A stretch of DNA of 64,000 nt from NCBI GenBank assembly GCA_945875585.1, contig CAMCLK010000010.1, positions 1-64,000 on the forward strand, read 5' to 3'. The translations under genes and the position numbers were made by a program. This DNA is from Candidatus Kuenenia stuttgartensis (GTDB taxonomy: Bacteria; Planctomycetota; Planctomycetia; Gemmatales; Gemmataceae). Below are positions 16,050 through 28,400 of the stretch, piece by piece. The notes under the pieces were generated by a model. That model was not told where the DNA came from and did no database searches. It worked only from the letters and a program-made list of their open reading frames with translations. Numbering within the stretch: the first letter of the stretch is position 1; each line of letters starts with the position of its first letter.

Positions 16050-18767
16050 ATGATGCTCTTTCTGTTTCTGACCTTGGTCGGTCCCTTGCAGGCTCCAGAT
16101 TCAAGTTCAAGGCAGGCATTTGCGCCCATCGTGGAAGCATGCAAAAAAGCGAACGACAAGGTCACACGCCATGTCCTTGACAATGGTTTGGAAGTCTATT
16201 TGGTGCCGGTGGAACGGGCCCCCACGGTGACAACCATGCTGGTTTACCGCGTGGGTAGTGCCGATGAAAAACTCGACCAAACCGGATTGTCGCATTATCT
16301 CGAACACCTGATGTTCAAGGGAACCGACAAGCTGATGCCCGGCGATATCGACCGCATCACACTTCGTCGTGGAGGAGCCAACAACGCGTTCACTTCGGAA
16401 GACATCACGGCATACCATTTTGATTTTGCGGCAGACCGTTGGGAAGAAGCGTTGAAGATCGAAGCGGACCGGATGCGTAACTTACGAATCGATGAAAAAC
16501 ATGAATTCGAGCAGGAAAAAGGCGCAGTCATTGAAGAATTGAACCGTGGAGATGACCAACCTTGGGAGTTGGAGCAAAAAACGCTGCTGCCACTGCTCTT
16601 TGGACCTGATGCGCCCTATGGCCATCCGGTAATTGGTGAAAAAAGTCACGTGAAAGATGCCACAGCGGCGGTGATCAAGGCGCACCACGACCGTTGGTAC
16701 CACCCCAACAACGCCGTGCTGATTGTCGCGGGCGGTATCGAACCCGTTGCGGCTCTGGCAACAGTTCAGCGTCATCTGGGCGCTATCCCCCGTGGCATTC
16801 TGCCAGAGCGGCCCAAAACGCCGACAACTCTGCCGGTATTGCCAACTAAAAAAATGATGAAGTCAAAATTCGATGTCACACGTTTGGTATTGGGGTACCG
16901 CTCCATTTCTGGCGGCCATGCCGATGAGGCTGCCATCGATTTTTTGGCAACAATCCTAGCAGAAGGCCGCACATCTAGGCTCTACACACGGATGGTGGAA
17001 GACGATGGTTTGGCCGCTGAGGTTTCCGTATCGCATAGTGCCGGAAGGCACCCTGGATGGTTGCAGTTGCAGGTCGAATTGCTTCCCGATACCGAACTAA
17101 AGGTAGCAGAAGATGCGCTCTTTGAGGAAATTGAAAAACTGCGAGATCAGCCTGTGTCGCCCAATGAATTGGAAAGGGTTCGCCGCAAATTATTGGCTGC
17201 CATGGTGTTTGAGCAGGAAACCGTGCATGGACGGGCCATGGGAGTGGCGCTGGGTGTGGTCGATGGCGGCTTACCCCGTCTGAAAGGTTATATCGACGCT
17301 GTCGCCCGCGTGTCGGCACCAGATATCCTGCGCGTGGCCAAAACCTATTTGGCGGCAGACCACCGTGCCATGGTGATCTCACGTCCAGCTTCCGCATCGG
17401 CATCGGCTAAGCCGGGGAGCTATCGTTCAAAAAGTAGAGCACTCCTGCATGGGCGGAAAGAATACAAGCAGTCACAGCCAGCCATCGTTAATTCCAATCC
17501 CCTCGGTGGTGCGAAAAAAGTGGTATTGCCCAATGGGATGGTAGTTTGGCTTCTCGAACGCCGAGGGCTTCCTGTCATTGCTGCCGGGGCTAGCTGGCAT
17601 GATCTTCGCTTGTACGAACCGGCGGAAAAGGCTGGATTAGCGTCTCTGACGTGCTCCCTCCTTGAAGAGGGGTCCGACGGGCGCACAGCGCGTGAATTTG
17701 CCGCATCGGTGGAAGATCTGGGCGCGCAGATGGAATTCGACGGATCGGGCGCTTCGCTCATGGCACTTTCGAAAGATCGCGAAAAGGCGCTGGGCCTTAT
17801 GTTGGCTGCACTCGATAGGCCTGATTTTCCCATGGACTCCTTTGAACAGATGCGGGAGGGCCAGTTGGCGGTCATTCTCAATAGCGAAAAAGATGGGATG
17901 ATCCGGGCCAAGCAAGCTCTCAACCGTTCCATTTATGGAGCCAAGCATCCGCTGGGTCGGTCCAGCATCGGCACACGCGCCACTGTTGAGGCTTTGGAAC
18001 TGGATGACTGCAAGAGTTTTCATGCCCGCGTGATGACTCCCGACAACCTCACACTGGCCGTTGTCGGCGATTTTGACACTGGTGATATGGAGCAACTGCT
18101 GATCAAGCTGACACGTGAATGCAAAGCGCGCAAGGCACCCGCGAAGCTGAAATTGCCAGCAATTCCTGCCCCCAAGGCATCGAAAACATTTATATCGCTG
18201 CCGGGATCTGCACAGTTGCAGTTCTTCATGGGACATGCTGGCATAACCCGCGATCACCCGGATTTTCATGCTTTGCTGGTGATGGATCATGTGTTGGGAA
18301 CTGGTCCGGGATTCACAGACAGGCTCTCGGGGCGCCTGCGTGACCGGGAGGGCTTGGCTTATACCGTGCGCGCCGAAATTTGCTCATCATCCGATCTTTT
18401 ACCGGGTATTTTCGCCTGTTACATTGGCACCGATGCGAAAAATTTGCAGCGTGTGGAAGCGGAATTTCTAGAGGAAATCGCGCGTCTGCGTAAGGAACTG
18501 GCCACGAAGGATGAAGTGGAAGATGCCAAAAGCTATTTGCTGGGCAACTTGCCATTCCGCTACGACGGTGTCACTGCCTTGGCGGAGCAACTTCTTTTTG
18601 TGGATCGCTTCGGTTGGAAAGAAGATCATCTTGAACGGTTCAGCAAGGCAATTGCCGAAGTGACTCCAGAAATGGTTCGCGCAGTTGCGCAGAAGCACAT
18701 TCTGCCGGCAAAGTTGCACCTCGTGGCGGCAGGTGCCATCGACAAAAATGGCGAGCCATTGAAATAG
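16050..18767 (+). CDS. M16 family zinc metalloprotease (insulinase-like, two-domain), exported
   Basis: 905 residues, the full two-domain M16 length. The ATG at 16050 (GAAAGG upstream) begins a short hydrophobic signal (MMLFLFLTLVGPLQA); the TTG at 16044 is less likely. The N-terminal half has the inverted zinc motif HxxEH as HYLEHLMFKG and the downstream glutamate region EQEKGAVIEELNRGDD. The C-terminal half repeats the fold (starting about 490, VVLPNGMVVWLLE) but lacks HxxEH, as usual for the inactive partner domain. It degrades peptides in the periplasm by family analogy. Transcription probably starts with the small upstream gene. Confidence 0.94.
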   Translation: MMLFLFLTLVGPLQAPDSSSRQAFAPIVEACKKANDKVTRHVLDNGLEVYLVPVERAPTVTTMLVYRVGSADEKLDQTGLSHYLEHLMFKGTDKLMPGDIDRITLRRGGANNAFTSEDITAYHFDFAADRWEEALKIEADRMRNLRIDEKHEFEQEKGAVIEELNRGDDQPWELEQKTLLPLLFGPDAPYGHPVIGEKSHVKDATAAVIKAHHDRWYHPNNAVLIVAGGIEPVAALATVQRHLGAIPRGILPERPKTPTTLPVLPTKKMMKSKFDVTRLVLGYRSISGGHADEAAIDFLATILAEGRTSRLYTRMVEDDGLAAEVSVSHSAGRHPGWLQLQVELLPDTELKVAEDALFEEIEKLRDQPVSPNELERVRRKLLAAMVFEQETVHGRAMGVALGVVDGGLPRLKGYIDAVARVSAPDILRVAKTYLAADHRAMVISRPASASASAKPGSYRSKSRALLHGRKEYKQSQPAIVNSNPLGGAKKVVLPNGMVVWLLERRGLPVIAAGASWHDLRLYEPAEKAGLASLTCSLLEEGSDGRTAREFAASVEDLGAQMEFDGSGASLMALSKDREKALGLMLAALDRPDFPMDSFEQMREGQLAVILNSEKDGMIRAKQALNRSIYGAKHPLGRSSIGTRATVEALELDDCKSFHARVMTPDNLTLAVVGDFDTGDMEQLLIKLTRECKARKAPAKLKLPAIPAPKASKTFISLPGSAQLQFFMGHAGITRDHPDFHALLVMDHVLGTGPGFTDRLSGRLRDREGLAYTVRAEICSSSDLLPGIFACYIGTDAKNLQRVEAEFLEEIARLRKELATKDEVEDAKSYLLGNLPFRYDGVTALAEQLLFVDRFGWKEDHLERFSKAIAEVTPEMVRAVAQKHILPAKLHLVAAGAIDKNGEPLK

Positions 18768-19440
18768 CTGCGCCTTTGAGGTGTGCATTCAATTAAGTGT
18801 TGTGCAATCCACGCCAATCAGGAGATTGGCGTGCCATGACGATGCTGTGCTATAAGGATATTTGTATATGACTGCGCCGGAGCTAGTAGGTGCAGTTTTC
18901 AATTAGCCGTTAGATTGGTAAATATCATCAAGTTGGTGGGAGCTCGACGACGGTTTTGGCTTGAGAGGTGGCCCAATGGCCCCTCCCTTCATGAGGAACC
19001 ATTGGTTGAAATGGCAGAAAATAATGTATTATTGAACGAAGGGTGGTCACGTCGTTCAGGGCTTTTCAAAACACCATTGCGATTGGCGGCATGCCAAAAA
19101 TTTCCCGTTATTCGAAAAATGCTACGGTCCTCACGGTGTTCAAGTAATGAATCAATGATGCCACCGCTGGTTTCGATGCCATGCGGTTCGCATTTTTCAT
19201 TGACATCTGATGATGCTTGCCCAATTATAGTGACAATCTATCTATTTCGGCAGAGACAACCTTATGTGGAAGCATTACGCAGCTTGGTCCAGCGAGCCTT
19301 TTTCCCTGTTGCTTGCGTATCCTGAATCTTTCCCGCGCTAATTGCGGCAGCGACTGTCCAATCGTGTCACCCAGAATTTTATCCTTCTGTGGTTAAGCCC
19401 TTTTGTTGCCCACATTCCTTCATAGCCAAGGATTCCACTC
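18768..19440. other. 673-bp gene-free interval before the giant surface-protein gene
   Basis: No convincing gene is seen. A perfect 10-bp stem with a 4-nt loop lies at 18810-18833, 43 bp past the protease stop, but no T-run follows, so it is at best a processing or weak termination hairpin. The rest is of mixed composition. The interval presumably contains the promoter and leader of the 19441 gene, without a clear consensus promoter. Confidence 0.5.
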
Positions 19441-22400
19441 ATGAAGAACCGCATCCTCGGTCGTTCCACCCGTCGCCTGCTGATCGAACGCCTCGAGGAT
19501 CGGGTCACCCCAGCGATCAGCATTTCGGTGATAGACGGCAACGGCATGTCTGCGATCGCCTTCACTGGTGATGGAACTAACGACAGCCTCCAACTGACGG
19601 TGGGAACCGGCGGCGTGCTGCAGCACAACCTGTCGGGCTACGCCTCCGATGCAGACTTGGACAAGAACACCGCCGGCGTGCAGTCGCGGACGCTGTCGCA
19701 GATCAGCCAACTGACAATCGACCTTCAGGGTGGAACAGATAGCCTCGACCTGACCTCGGTGGCCGTCGCAGGGGCGCTAGTCTCGGTCGAGTCATTGACG
19801 ATCCGCTTGGCGGACAGCGAGTCTAGCGGCGACATCGCTGTGACCAATAGCGCCTTAAGCGTTACCGATGTTCCGGCCCAATACGCGTATTCGTGGTCCG
19901 GCGGCACTTCAGTAAATGCCTATGGCGGCAGCGGTGCCAATGTGATTGATTGCAGTGCTTTTAATTTGGGATCAGTGACGTTGTATGGCGGTTTGGGCAA
20001 CGACACATTATTGGGGGGAGGTTTGTCGGATGATTTGCGGGGTGGTGAGGGTGATGATGTTTTGGAGGGTAATGGCGGGAACGACAGTTTGTATGGAGAC
20101 GGTCTTTATAGTGGAGCAGGCACGGGTAATGACACATTGAGGGGTGGAGAAGGTAATGATGCTCTGTATGGTGACGACTATTATTATGGGGGCACCGGTA
20201 ATGATGTTCTGGAGGGCGGAGAAGGCGACGACACGATTTATGGGCATGGCGGCCAGAACACGATTGTTGGTGGTGGTGGGACTGACACGGCGCGATTTTC
20301 GGCGAGTCAGGTCAGGCTGACGAACGAGGATTTGGAAATCAATGGTGTGCTGTATGTGGGTCACGGTATTGAGAGTTTCACGATTGACGGTACAGATGGT
20401 AATGACCTGATTGATTGCAGTTCTTTTGGTTTGGGATCAGTGACGCTATATGGGCTTGGAGGCAATGACAGGCTGTTGGGTGGTGGTGGCGATGACAGGA
20501 TCGAGGGTGGTGACGGGGATGATGAGATTGATGGTGGTGATGGGAATGATTCCCTTGTTGGCGATGCCAGTTGGGACAGTCGATTTATTGGGAATGACAC
20601 GATACGAGGTGGTCGAGGGAACGATACGATAAAAGGCGACAATTCGAATTACTGGGGTGATTTCGGGACAGGGAATGACAACCTCGACGGCGGTGAAGGC
20701 GACGACACGATTGTGGCAATGGGTGGCAGTAATGTAATGACAGGTGGATTGGGTACGGACAATGTCAGTTTTACTGCGCAAATAGTGATGGTGTCGAATG
20801 ATCGTATGGTTGTGGATGGTGTTGAGGTTGGATCGCATTTGTTTGAGACATTTGTAATAACAGGTACAGATGGGAACGACATTATTGACTGTAGTTTGTT
20901 TTCGAGCGGAATCGTCACGCTATATGGGCTTGGAGGCAATGACAGGCTGTTGGGTGGTGGTGGCGATGACAGGATCGAGGGTGGTGACGGGGATGATGAG
21001 ATTGATGGTGGTGATGGGAATGATTCCCTTGTTGGCGATGCCAGTTGGGACGGTCGATTTATTGGGAATGACACGATACGAGGTGGTCGAGGGAACGATA
21101 CGATAAAAGGCGACAATTCGAATTACTGGGGTGATTTCGGGACAGGGAATGACAACCTCGACGGCGGTGAAGGCGACGACACGATTTATGGGCATGGCGG
21201 CAATGACATCCTGCGCGGAGGCCTGGGCAGGAACACCCTCAATGCCGGTGACGGTGACGATGTACTGTTAAACTACTCCACCGGCAGCCTGACCGCTGGC
21301 AACGGTGACGATCGGGCTTTTCTACTTGCCACTTCCGGTAACGACACCATCGTGATCAGCGCCACAACCGTGTTGGTCAATGGCGTCAGCCTGCCTTATT
21401 CTGATCTGGAGCGTCTCACGATCGACACGCTGGGCGGAACCGATACCGTCACCATTTCCGGAACCGTTTCGCTAAACTACGAGATTGTTACCGCCACGCC
21501 GATCATCAACACAGGTGCCAAGGCTGTGGTTTCCGATGGCCGGTTCCAGCGAACTGCCTCGTTCCGTGACGATGGCGATGGCCAAGTCTGGACCGCCACC
21601 ATCGACTACGGCGATGGAACCGGCACAAAGCCACTAATACTCAACACGGATAAGACCTTCGCGCTCGACCATCTTTACATTCTGCCGGGCACCTACCAGG
21701 TGACGATCTCGGTGGACGACAACAGCCTCAACCGCGGTTATGGATTATTCACGGTTCAAGCCAACACGCTCGGAACCAACCAGGTGGCCGCTGGCAGCAT
21801 CGAGGCGGATGGGGCCAGCCAAACCTGGCAGTTCACGGCCGATTCCCGGCGGCAGTACGATTTTGTTGTGCATCCGGGCGTGGCTGGTGCCCTTAGGCCT
21901 TCCTCGCCCACGCTCAATTGGGCGAAGGTGACGGTCACAGACATGGCCGGTGCGGTAATCGCCATGGCTGAGTCGTCTTCCTCCGGGGTGGAAATTGCCC
22001 TTAAGGGGCTCGTGTTTCCCAACGCGGGCACCTACCGTGTCACCGTGCAGGCGGCAACCAGCCAACTCCATGCCACGGGAGAATACGTTGTCGGTGTTTA
22101 CGACTCCACGCCGCTCATCCGCTCGCTTGAACTCAACCGCCGGTATTCCGGAACCATCCAGACCCGGTCGGGGAATGACCGGTTCTTGTTCAATGCCACC
22201 GCGGGCCAGCAGGTGAGGCTGATGCTGGATGCCGCATCGAGCGGCGGCATCACCTACAGCCTGAAGGGGCCCGGCGGCTGGTCGGGCTTTAGCGACGCCA
22301 CCGCCAGCTCGGCCCTCATCAACCTGCCCGCCTCGGGTGCCTATCAGCTCGAGGTGCGCGGAACGGCGGGCCTGGTACGCGGCACCTACGGCCTGCAGTT

Positions 22401-25400
22401 GGAGGAGAACATCCCCGCGCCGGTGGCGCTCGGCGTTGAAATCACCGGAACGCTGGCGGGCCAGTCGGGTGCCGCAAGGCTGTACCGGTTCCAAGTGGAT
22501 GAAACCGGTCCCCTCGTGGTCCGGCTGAATGATGTTTCGTTTCGTAACCTCAATGAACTTTATCTGCGTCAGGGAGTGGCACCCACGCGGTCGGATTACG
22601 ATGCCCGATTTGAGGGGCGTTCGGCTCCCGACCAATCGATCTATCTGCCGCGCGTTGTGACAGGAATTTTTTACGCGCTGGTGTATGGCGACAACGTCGT
22701 TGAATCATCCGACTTTTCGCTTGTTGCCCAGCAGGTGCGACTGGCCATTCGCTCAGTCAGTCCCGCCAGCAGCAGCACGGCCATCACCACCACACTCACG
22801 GTGAAAGGAATCGGGTTTGTTTCCGGTTTGTCGGTGGCTCTGGTAGCCGGTAACGGCACCGCCTATCCGGCCACGGCATGCGAAGTGGATTCGTTCGAGC
22901 AACTGACGGCGTCGTTCGCGCCGGGTACGGTTCCAGCGGGGCAGTACACGCTGCGCGTCACCGCGCTAGGCGGGCTGGTGGCGGAGCAGGCGGCAGCGGT
23001 GACCCTCGCCGAATCGGGCCAGGCCCAGTTCAAGACCCGGCTCATCCTGCCCAACGCGGTGGGTTGGCATATGACCAGCCAGATGAGTGTGGAATACACA
23101 AACACCGGAACCGCTCCCATGGCGGCCCCGCTCGTGTACTTCACCGCTCAGGTGACGGATGCCGCCGGTAAAAAATATCAAAATGGCCTCTTCACGCTAG
23201 ATGCCTCGCGGGTGTCTCAGGGTTTCTGGACCAGTTCGCTTCCAGAAGGGTTTTCGCATTCGATCCAGTTTTTGGCCAGCGGCGCCACCCCGGGCGTGCT
23301 GATGCCCGGCGAGACCGGCAGCGTGACGATTTACTACGCTGGTTGGCAACAACCTTGGTTGATTGGCAGAAATTTTGAATTTTTCGCCGCGCCCATGTTT
23401 ACCACCGACACCACGCCGATTGACTGGGCTGGCATGAAGGAGTCGATGCGGCCGGCGCGGATGCCCGCCGCGGCGTGGAATGTGGCGTTTACCAATTTCA
23501 CCGCGCAGGTTGGGGGCACATGGGGCGGCTTGGTGCGCGTGCTCAACGAAAACGCCACTTACCTGGCGCGCCTGGGCCGCGATGTGCGCGACATGAACGA
23601 CTTGATCGGCTACGAACTGATGCAGGCCCGCGGCATCCAGCCGATCGGCGCCTTAGGCGGCGCCATCGATGCCTCCGCCGAGGCCCCCGGGCTGACCATC
23701 GCGCTGGGCCGGTCGTTCGACAATTCCCTTTCCGGCCGCAACACCGAAGGCCCCTTCGGCATGGGCTGGCAGTTATCAGGCGGGTGGGACCTGCGCGCCG
23801 AGACGTCCGCCGACGGCACCATCACGATCTCAAGGCCCGGCAGCGCGGGCGCCCGCATCTTCCAGCCCGACAGCCGCGCGGGCCGCGGCTACTTCGCCCT
23901 GCCCGGCGACCGCGGCAGCATTAGCAGAGCCGCCGGCAATACGCTGGTTCTCACCGAGGCCGGGGGCGCGCGCGTCGAGTTCGATGCCGGCGGCCGGGTG
24001 CGTTCCGTCACCGATGTCAACGGCAAAACCATCACCGCCACCTTTGCCAACGGCCGGCTCACGCGCCTGGCGCATGCCGGCGGGGCGTTCGTCTCCATCG
24101 AATACACCGCCGCCGGCCGCGTGGCGCGCATGGCCGACTCGGTGGGCCGCTTGACCACCTACGCCTACGATGCCGCCAATCTGCACCTGCTTTCCGCCAC
24201 GCATTCCGATGGCCGGGTGGTGCGCTACGAGTATGTCACCGGGCAGGGCGCGGCGCGGGAACACGCGATGGCCTCCATCACCGGCCCCAGCGGCGTGAAA
24301 CAGGTGTTCGCGTACGATGCCCAGGGCAGGCTCGTTTCCACCGGGCAGCCCGATGGCAGCGAAACTACCACCATCAGCTACGACGCCTTCGGCACCCTCT
24401 CCTTCAGTACCCCGGCCAGCGACACCATGCCGGCCAGCACCACCCGCCGCTGGATCGACCACGAAGGCCGCGTGGCCAAGCAGCAGGACGCGCTCGGCGC
24501 CATCACGCGCTTTGAATACGACGCTCAGGGTAACCTTGCGCGCCTGACCGATTCCGAGGGGCGCGTGGTCTCTTCCACGCGCGACGCGTCGGGCAACATT
24601 GCCAGCGTGACTGATGCCATGGGCTTCACCACCCTGTTCCGGCACGACAACCCGCTCAACCGCCTCACCTCGTTCACCGACGCGCTGGGCCGAACCACCT
24701 CCTACGGGTACGACACCAAAGGAAACATCACCACCATCACCGATGCCGCTGGCAACACCGACAGGTTCACGGTGAACGCCCTGGGCGATGTGGCCACCGC
24801 CACCAACGCCCGCAACCAGACCACCGCCTACGCCTACGACGCCACCGGCAGGCTGACCCAAAAGACGCGGCCCGACGGTTCCCTGGTCTCGTTCACTTAC
24901 GACACGCGCGGCAACCTGCAAACCATGACCGACGCCACGGGCATCACGCGTTATACAGTCGATCAGCAGACCGACCGGCTGAGCCGCATCGAGACGCCCG
25001 ACGGGCACTGGCTGTCGTTTTCCTACTGCACCTGCGGCCGCCGCACCGGCACAGTGGACGACCTCGGCTACGCGCTGGCCTACCACTACGACGCCGCGGG
25101 CCACCTCACCTCGGTAACCGACAGCGCCAGCGTGACCCAGGTGGCCTACGCCTACGACACCAACGGCATGGTGCGGACCAAGACCTTGGGCAATGGCGTG
25201 GTGACCACCTACGCCTACAACGCCAACGGGCAGGTTCTGTCGCTGGTGAACCGGGCCTCGGCAGGCGGAGAGATCCTATCGAAATTCGAATACATTTACG
25301 ATATCCGTGGCTTGCGCACCAGCATGACCACGCTGCAAGGCACCTGGAACTACACCTACGACGACAACGGCCAGTTGCTGTCGTGGCGGGCGCCCACGGG

Positions 25401-28400
25401 CGAGAGCGAGCAATACACCTACGATGCATTGGGCAACCGGCTGGGGGTGACCACCGTGGGAGGCGCCTCGCAGGCCACAGCCAACACCGTCAACGCTCTC
25501 AACCAGTTGGTGTTCGACGCTCGCACCAATACCCGCTACGAATACGACCGCGATGGCAACCTGGTGCGCGAGACGGCGGGCGACGGCACCGTCACCCAGT
25601 ACACCTACGATGCCGACAACAACCTCGTACGGATCCAGCGGGGCGCGAGCGTGCAAACCTACGCCTACAACGGCCTGGGGCAGATGGTGGCGGCCACGCG
25701 CGACGGCAACCAGACACGCTACCTGATCGACCCGGCCGGCTATGGCAACATCGTGGCGGAGTACGACTCCGCAGGGGCGTTGGCGGCCCGCAATGTGCAT
25801 GCCGGCGGCCTGGTCAGCCGATCGGCGGGCGGTACGACGGGGTATTTCACCTTCGATGTGATGGGCAACACGAGCGAGGTGACGGGCGCCTTGGGAGCGG
25901 TGCTCAACCGCTATGTGCACGCGCCGTTCGGCACCCAGTTGCTGGCCCAGCAGTCGTTCACGAACCCGTTCCAGTTCACCGGCCAGTACGGCGTGATGCG
26001 GGAAGCCAGCGGCTTGGATTTCATGCGCGCAAGGTTTTACGATTCGGATACGGGGAGGTTTGTTGAGCAGGATCCGATTGGAATTAGAGGAAACGATTTC
26101 AACTTTTACCGATATAGCGCGAACATTCCATCTGCCATATCGGATCCTGCAGGTCTTTTTATACCTTTAGCGGTACTTGGGTGGATGGCCGCGAGTGCAT
26201 CCCTCAATGTTGGAATTGAGTGGGCGTGTTCAGATGAGGGCGCTACTGCAGGTTCTTTGGCTCGTGCAGGTGTGGGAGGTGCTATCTCCGAAGCAATACC
26301 GGGCGTCAAGGGAGTCGGTAGAATAGGGGCTTATTACTTTAAGAAGAATATCGATTTTGCGGTGGACCAAACGGCCGGGCGGCTTACTCAGTATGTTGTA
26401 GATGGTGATGGAGGAGGCACTCCAACAGGTGAAGATATTATAGACGGGTTTTTGCCAATTCCTGTAATAAAATTAGGGAAATGTATTTATAAAAACACGC
26501 CTGACAATGTGCCAGACCCCAATGCCTCTGAGATGGTTCCACCCGTTGAACTTCCCGTGCCTGAAGAAAAGGAATCTGTCGCTTCTCAAGACCCGAACGA
26601 GAAGACGGGCCCGGCGGGCGTGGGTTCCCGGCACTTCGTTGCCGCCGATTCCCGGCTCGATTACCGGATCGACTTCGAGAACGATGTCCGCGCCACAGCC
26701 CCTGCCCAAATGGTGGACATCACCGATAACCTGAATCCCGATTTTGACTGGTCTACCCTGGAACTCACCTCCGTTGGCTGGGGCGACACCGTCATCGCCA
26801 TTCCCGCAGGCCGCAACTTCTTCCGCACCACGGTGGATGCGTCCCTTTCGGGCGTGGCCTTCCAGGTGGAGGTAACGATCGGCATTCGGCAGGATTCCGG
26901 GCAACTTTACGCCCAGTTCCTGTCGCTTGATCCAGCCACCGGCCTGCCGCCTTCCGGCACTGTCGGCTTTCTGCCGCCTGAAGACGGCACCGGCCGCGGC
27001 ATGGGCTTCTTCACCTACTCCCTCAAGCCACGCGCCGGCCTGCCTAATAACCGCGAGATCCGCAATGTCGCCGTTATTGTCTTCGACCGCGGCGAGGTGA
27101 TCGCCACCAATCAGGTCGACCCGCATGATCCGTCCAGGGGCACCGATCCGCTCAAGGAGGCGCTCGTCACCATCGATGCCGCCGCGCCCGCAAGCGCCAT
27201 GGCGGCGCTGCCAGCGGTTTCCCCCTCGCGGAACTTCACCGTCGCGTGGTCGGGCACCGACGGTGCCATCGGCTCAGGCGCTGCCACTTACGATTTGTTT
27301 GTTTCCACCAACGGCGGCCCATACGCCGCCTGGCTGACCGGCACGCGCGAAACCTCGGCCCGGTACCCCGGCATGAGTGGCGCCAGTTATTCGTTCTACG
27401 CCGTGGCCACCGACGCGGTGGGCAACCGCCAGACCACGCCTTTGCGGGCCCAGACCGTCACCACGGTCACCCGTGCGGCGGAACTGGTGATCAACGGGGC
27501 GCCGTCGTTTGTGGTGAACCAGTCGGCCACCGTGCCGGGATTGTCGATTCTGGATCCCGAGGCGGGCGCCGCGCAGATGACGGTGACGGTTTCGGTGACC
27601 CAGGGCAAGCTGACCCTGCCTAGGCGCACGGGTTTGCGCTTCTTGCAGAACGATGGCGTGGCAGACGTTACGATGAAGTTCACGGGAACCATTGCGAATA
27701 TCAACGCCGCGTTGGCCGGCATGACCTACCTCTCAACGGTGGACACCGTCACCGCGCCCCGGGTGGATTTCATCGCCGTGCGCGGATCGTTCACCGGCCG
27801 GGGCAGCGTTACCTTGGCGCCGGCGCTGGGCAGGTCGGTTCTTGTGGCGGATCCCGCGGTTGCTGGCAAGAAGGCGCTGGTGATCCAGGGAACCACCGGT
27901 GACGATGTCATCACCGTCAGGCCGGTGGGCGCTTCGACCACCGCCTACACCGTCACCATCAACGGCGTCAGCCAGCCCGTCGCCGGGGTGACCGGGCGGA
28001 TTCTCGTCTATGGACTGGGCGGCAATGACATGATCGACCTGTCGGCTGTCAGGATCGCCACCCGGCAGGATGGCGGCGACGGCAACGACATTCTGCGGGG
28101 CGGCAGCGCGGCGGATGTCCTCTTTGGCGGAAACGGATTCGACCTGCTGGCTGGTGGCTTGGGGGCAGACACCCTGCAGGGAGACGCGGGCAACGATCTG
28201 CTGGCCGACGGTACGGTGGCTTTGGCCAGCGTTTCCGATTCGTGGCAGGCGCTTATGGCCCTGTGGGCCCAGTCGGCCATGCCAACTACGGCCACCTACA
28301 CGGCCATGACCAGCCGAATGCGCTTCACGGCCGACAAAGCCGGCAAAGATACCCTCAAAGGACTCAGCGGCACCGACTGGTTCTGGTCAGCCATCGCCGG

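Noticed and set aside
18810-18833. Perfect 10-bp hairpin after the M16 protease gene as an intrinsic terminator
   Set aside because: No T-run follows the stem in either direction.
18915-19325. 136-codon plus-strand frame in the gap before the giant surface-protein gene
   Set aside because: No recognisable motif, no ribosome binding site, mixed low-complexity translation, and codon use unlike the neighbours; treated as non-coding.
20008-21195. Minus-strand frames through the RTX repeat block, and the repeats as a possible CRISPR or satellite array
   Set aside because: The periodicity is that of GGxGxD codons in one long plus-strand frame; spacers are not unique and units are not of CRISPR size.
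23830-25104. 424-codon minus-strand frame within the Rhs region
   Set aside because: Antisense shadow of the GC-rich YD repeats; translation is repetitive Gly/Val/Arg without a fold, while the plus frame has clear Rhs motifs.
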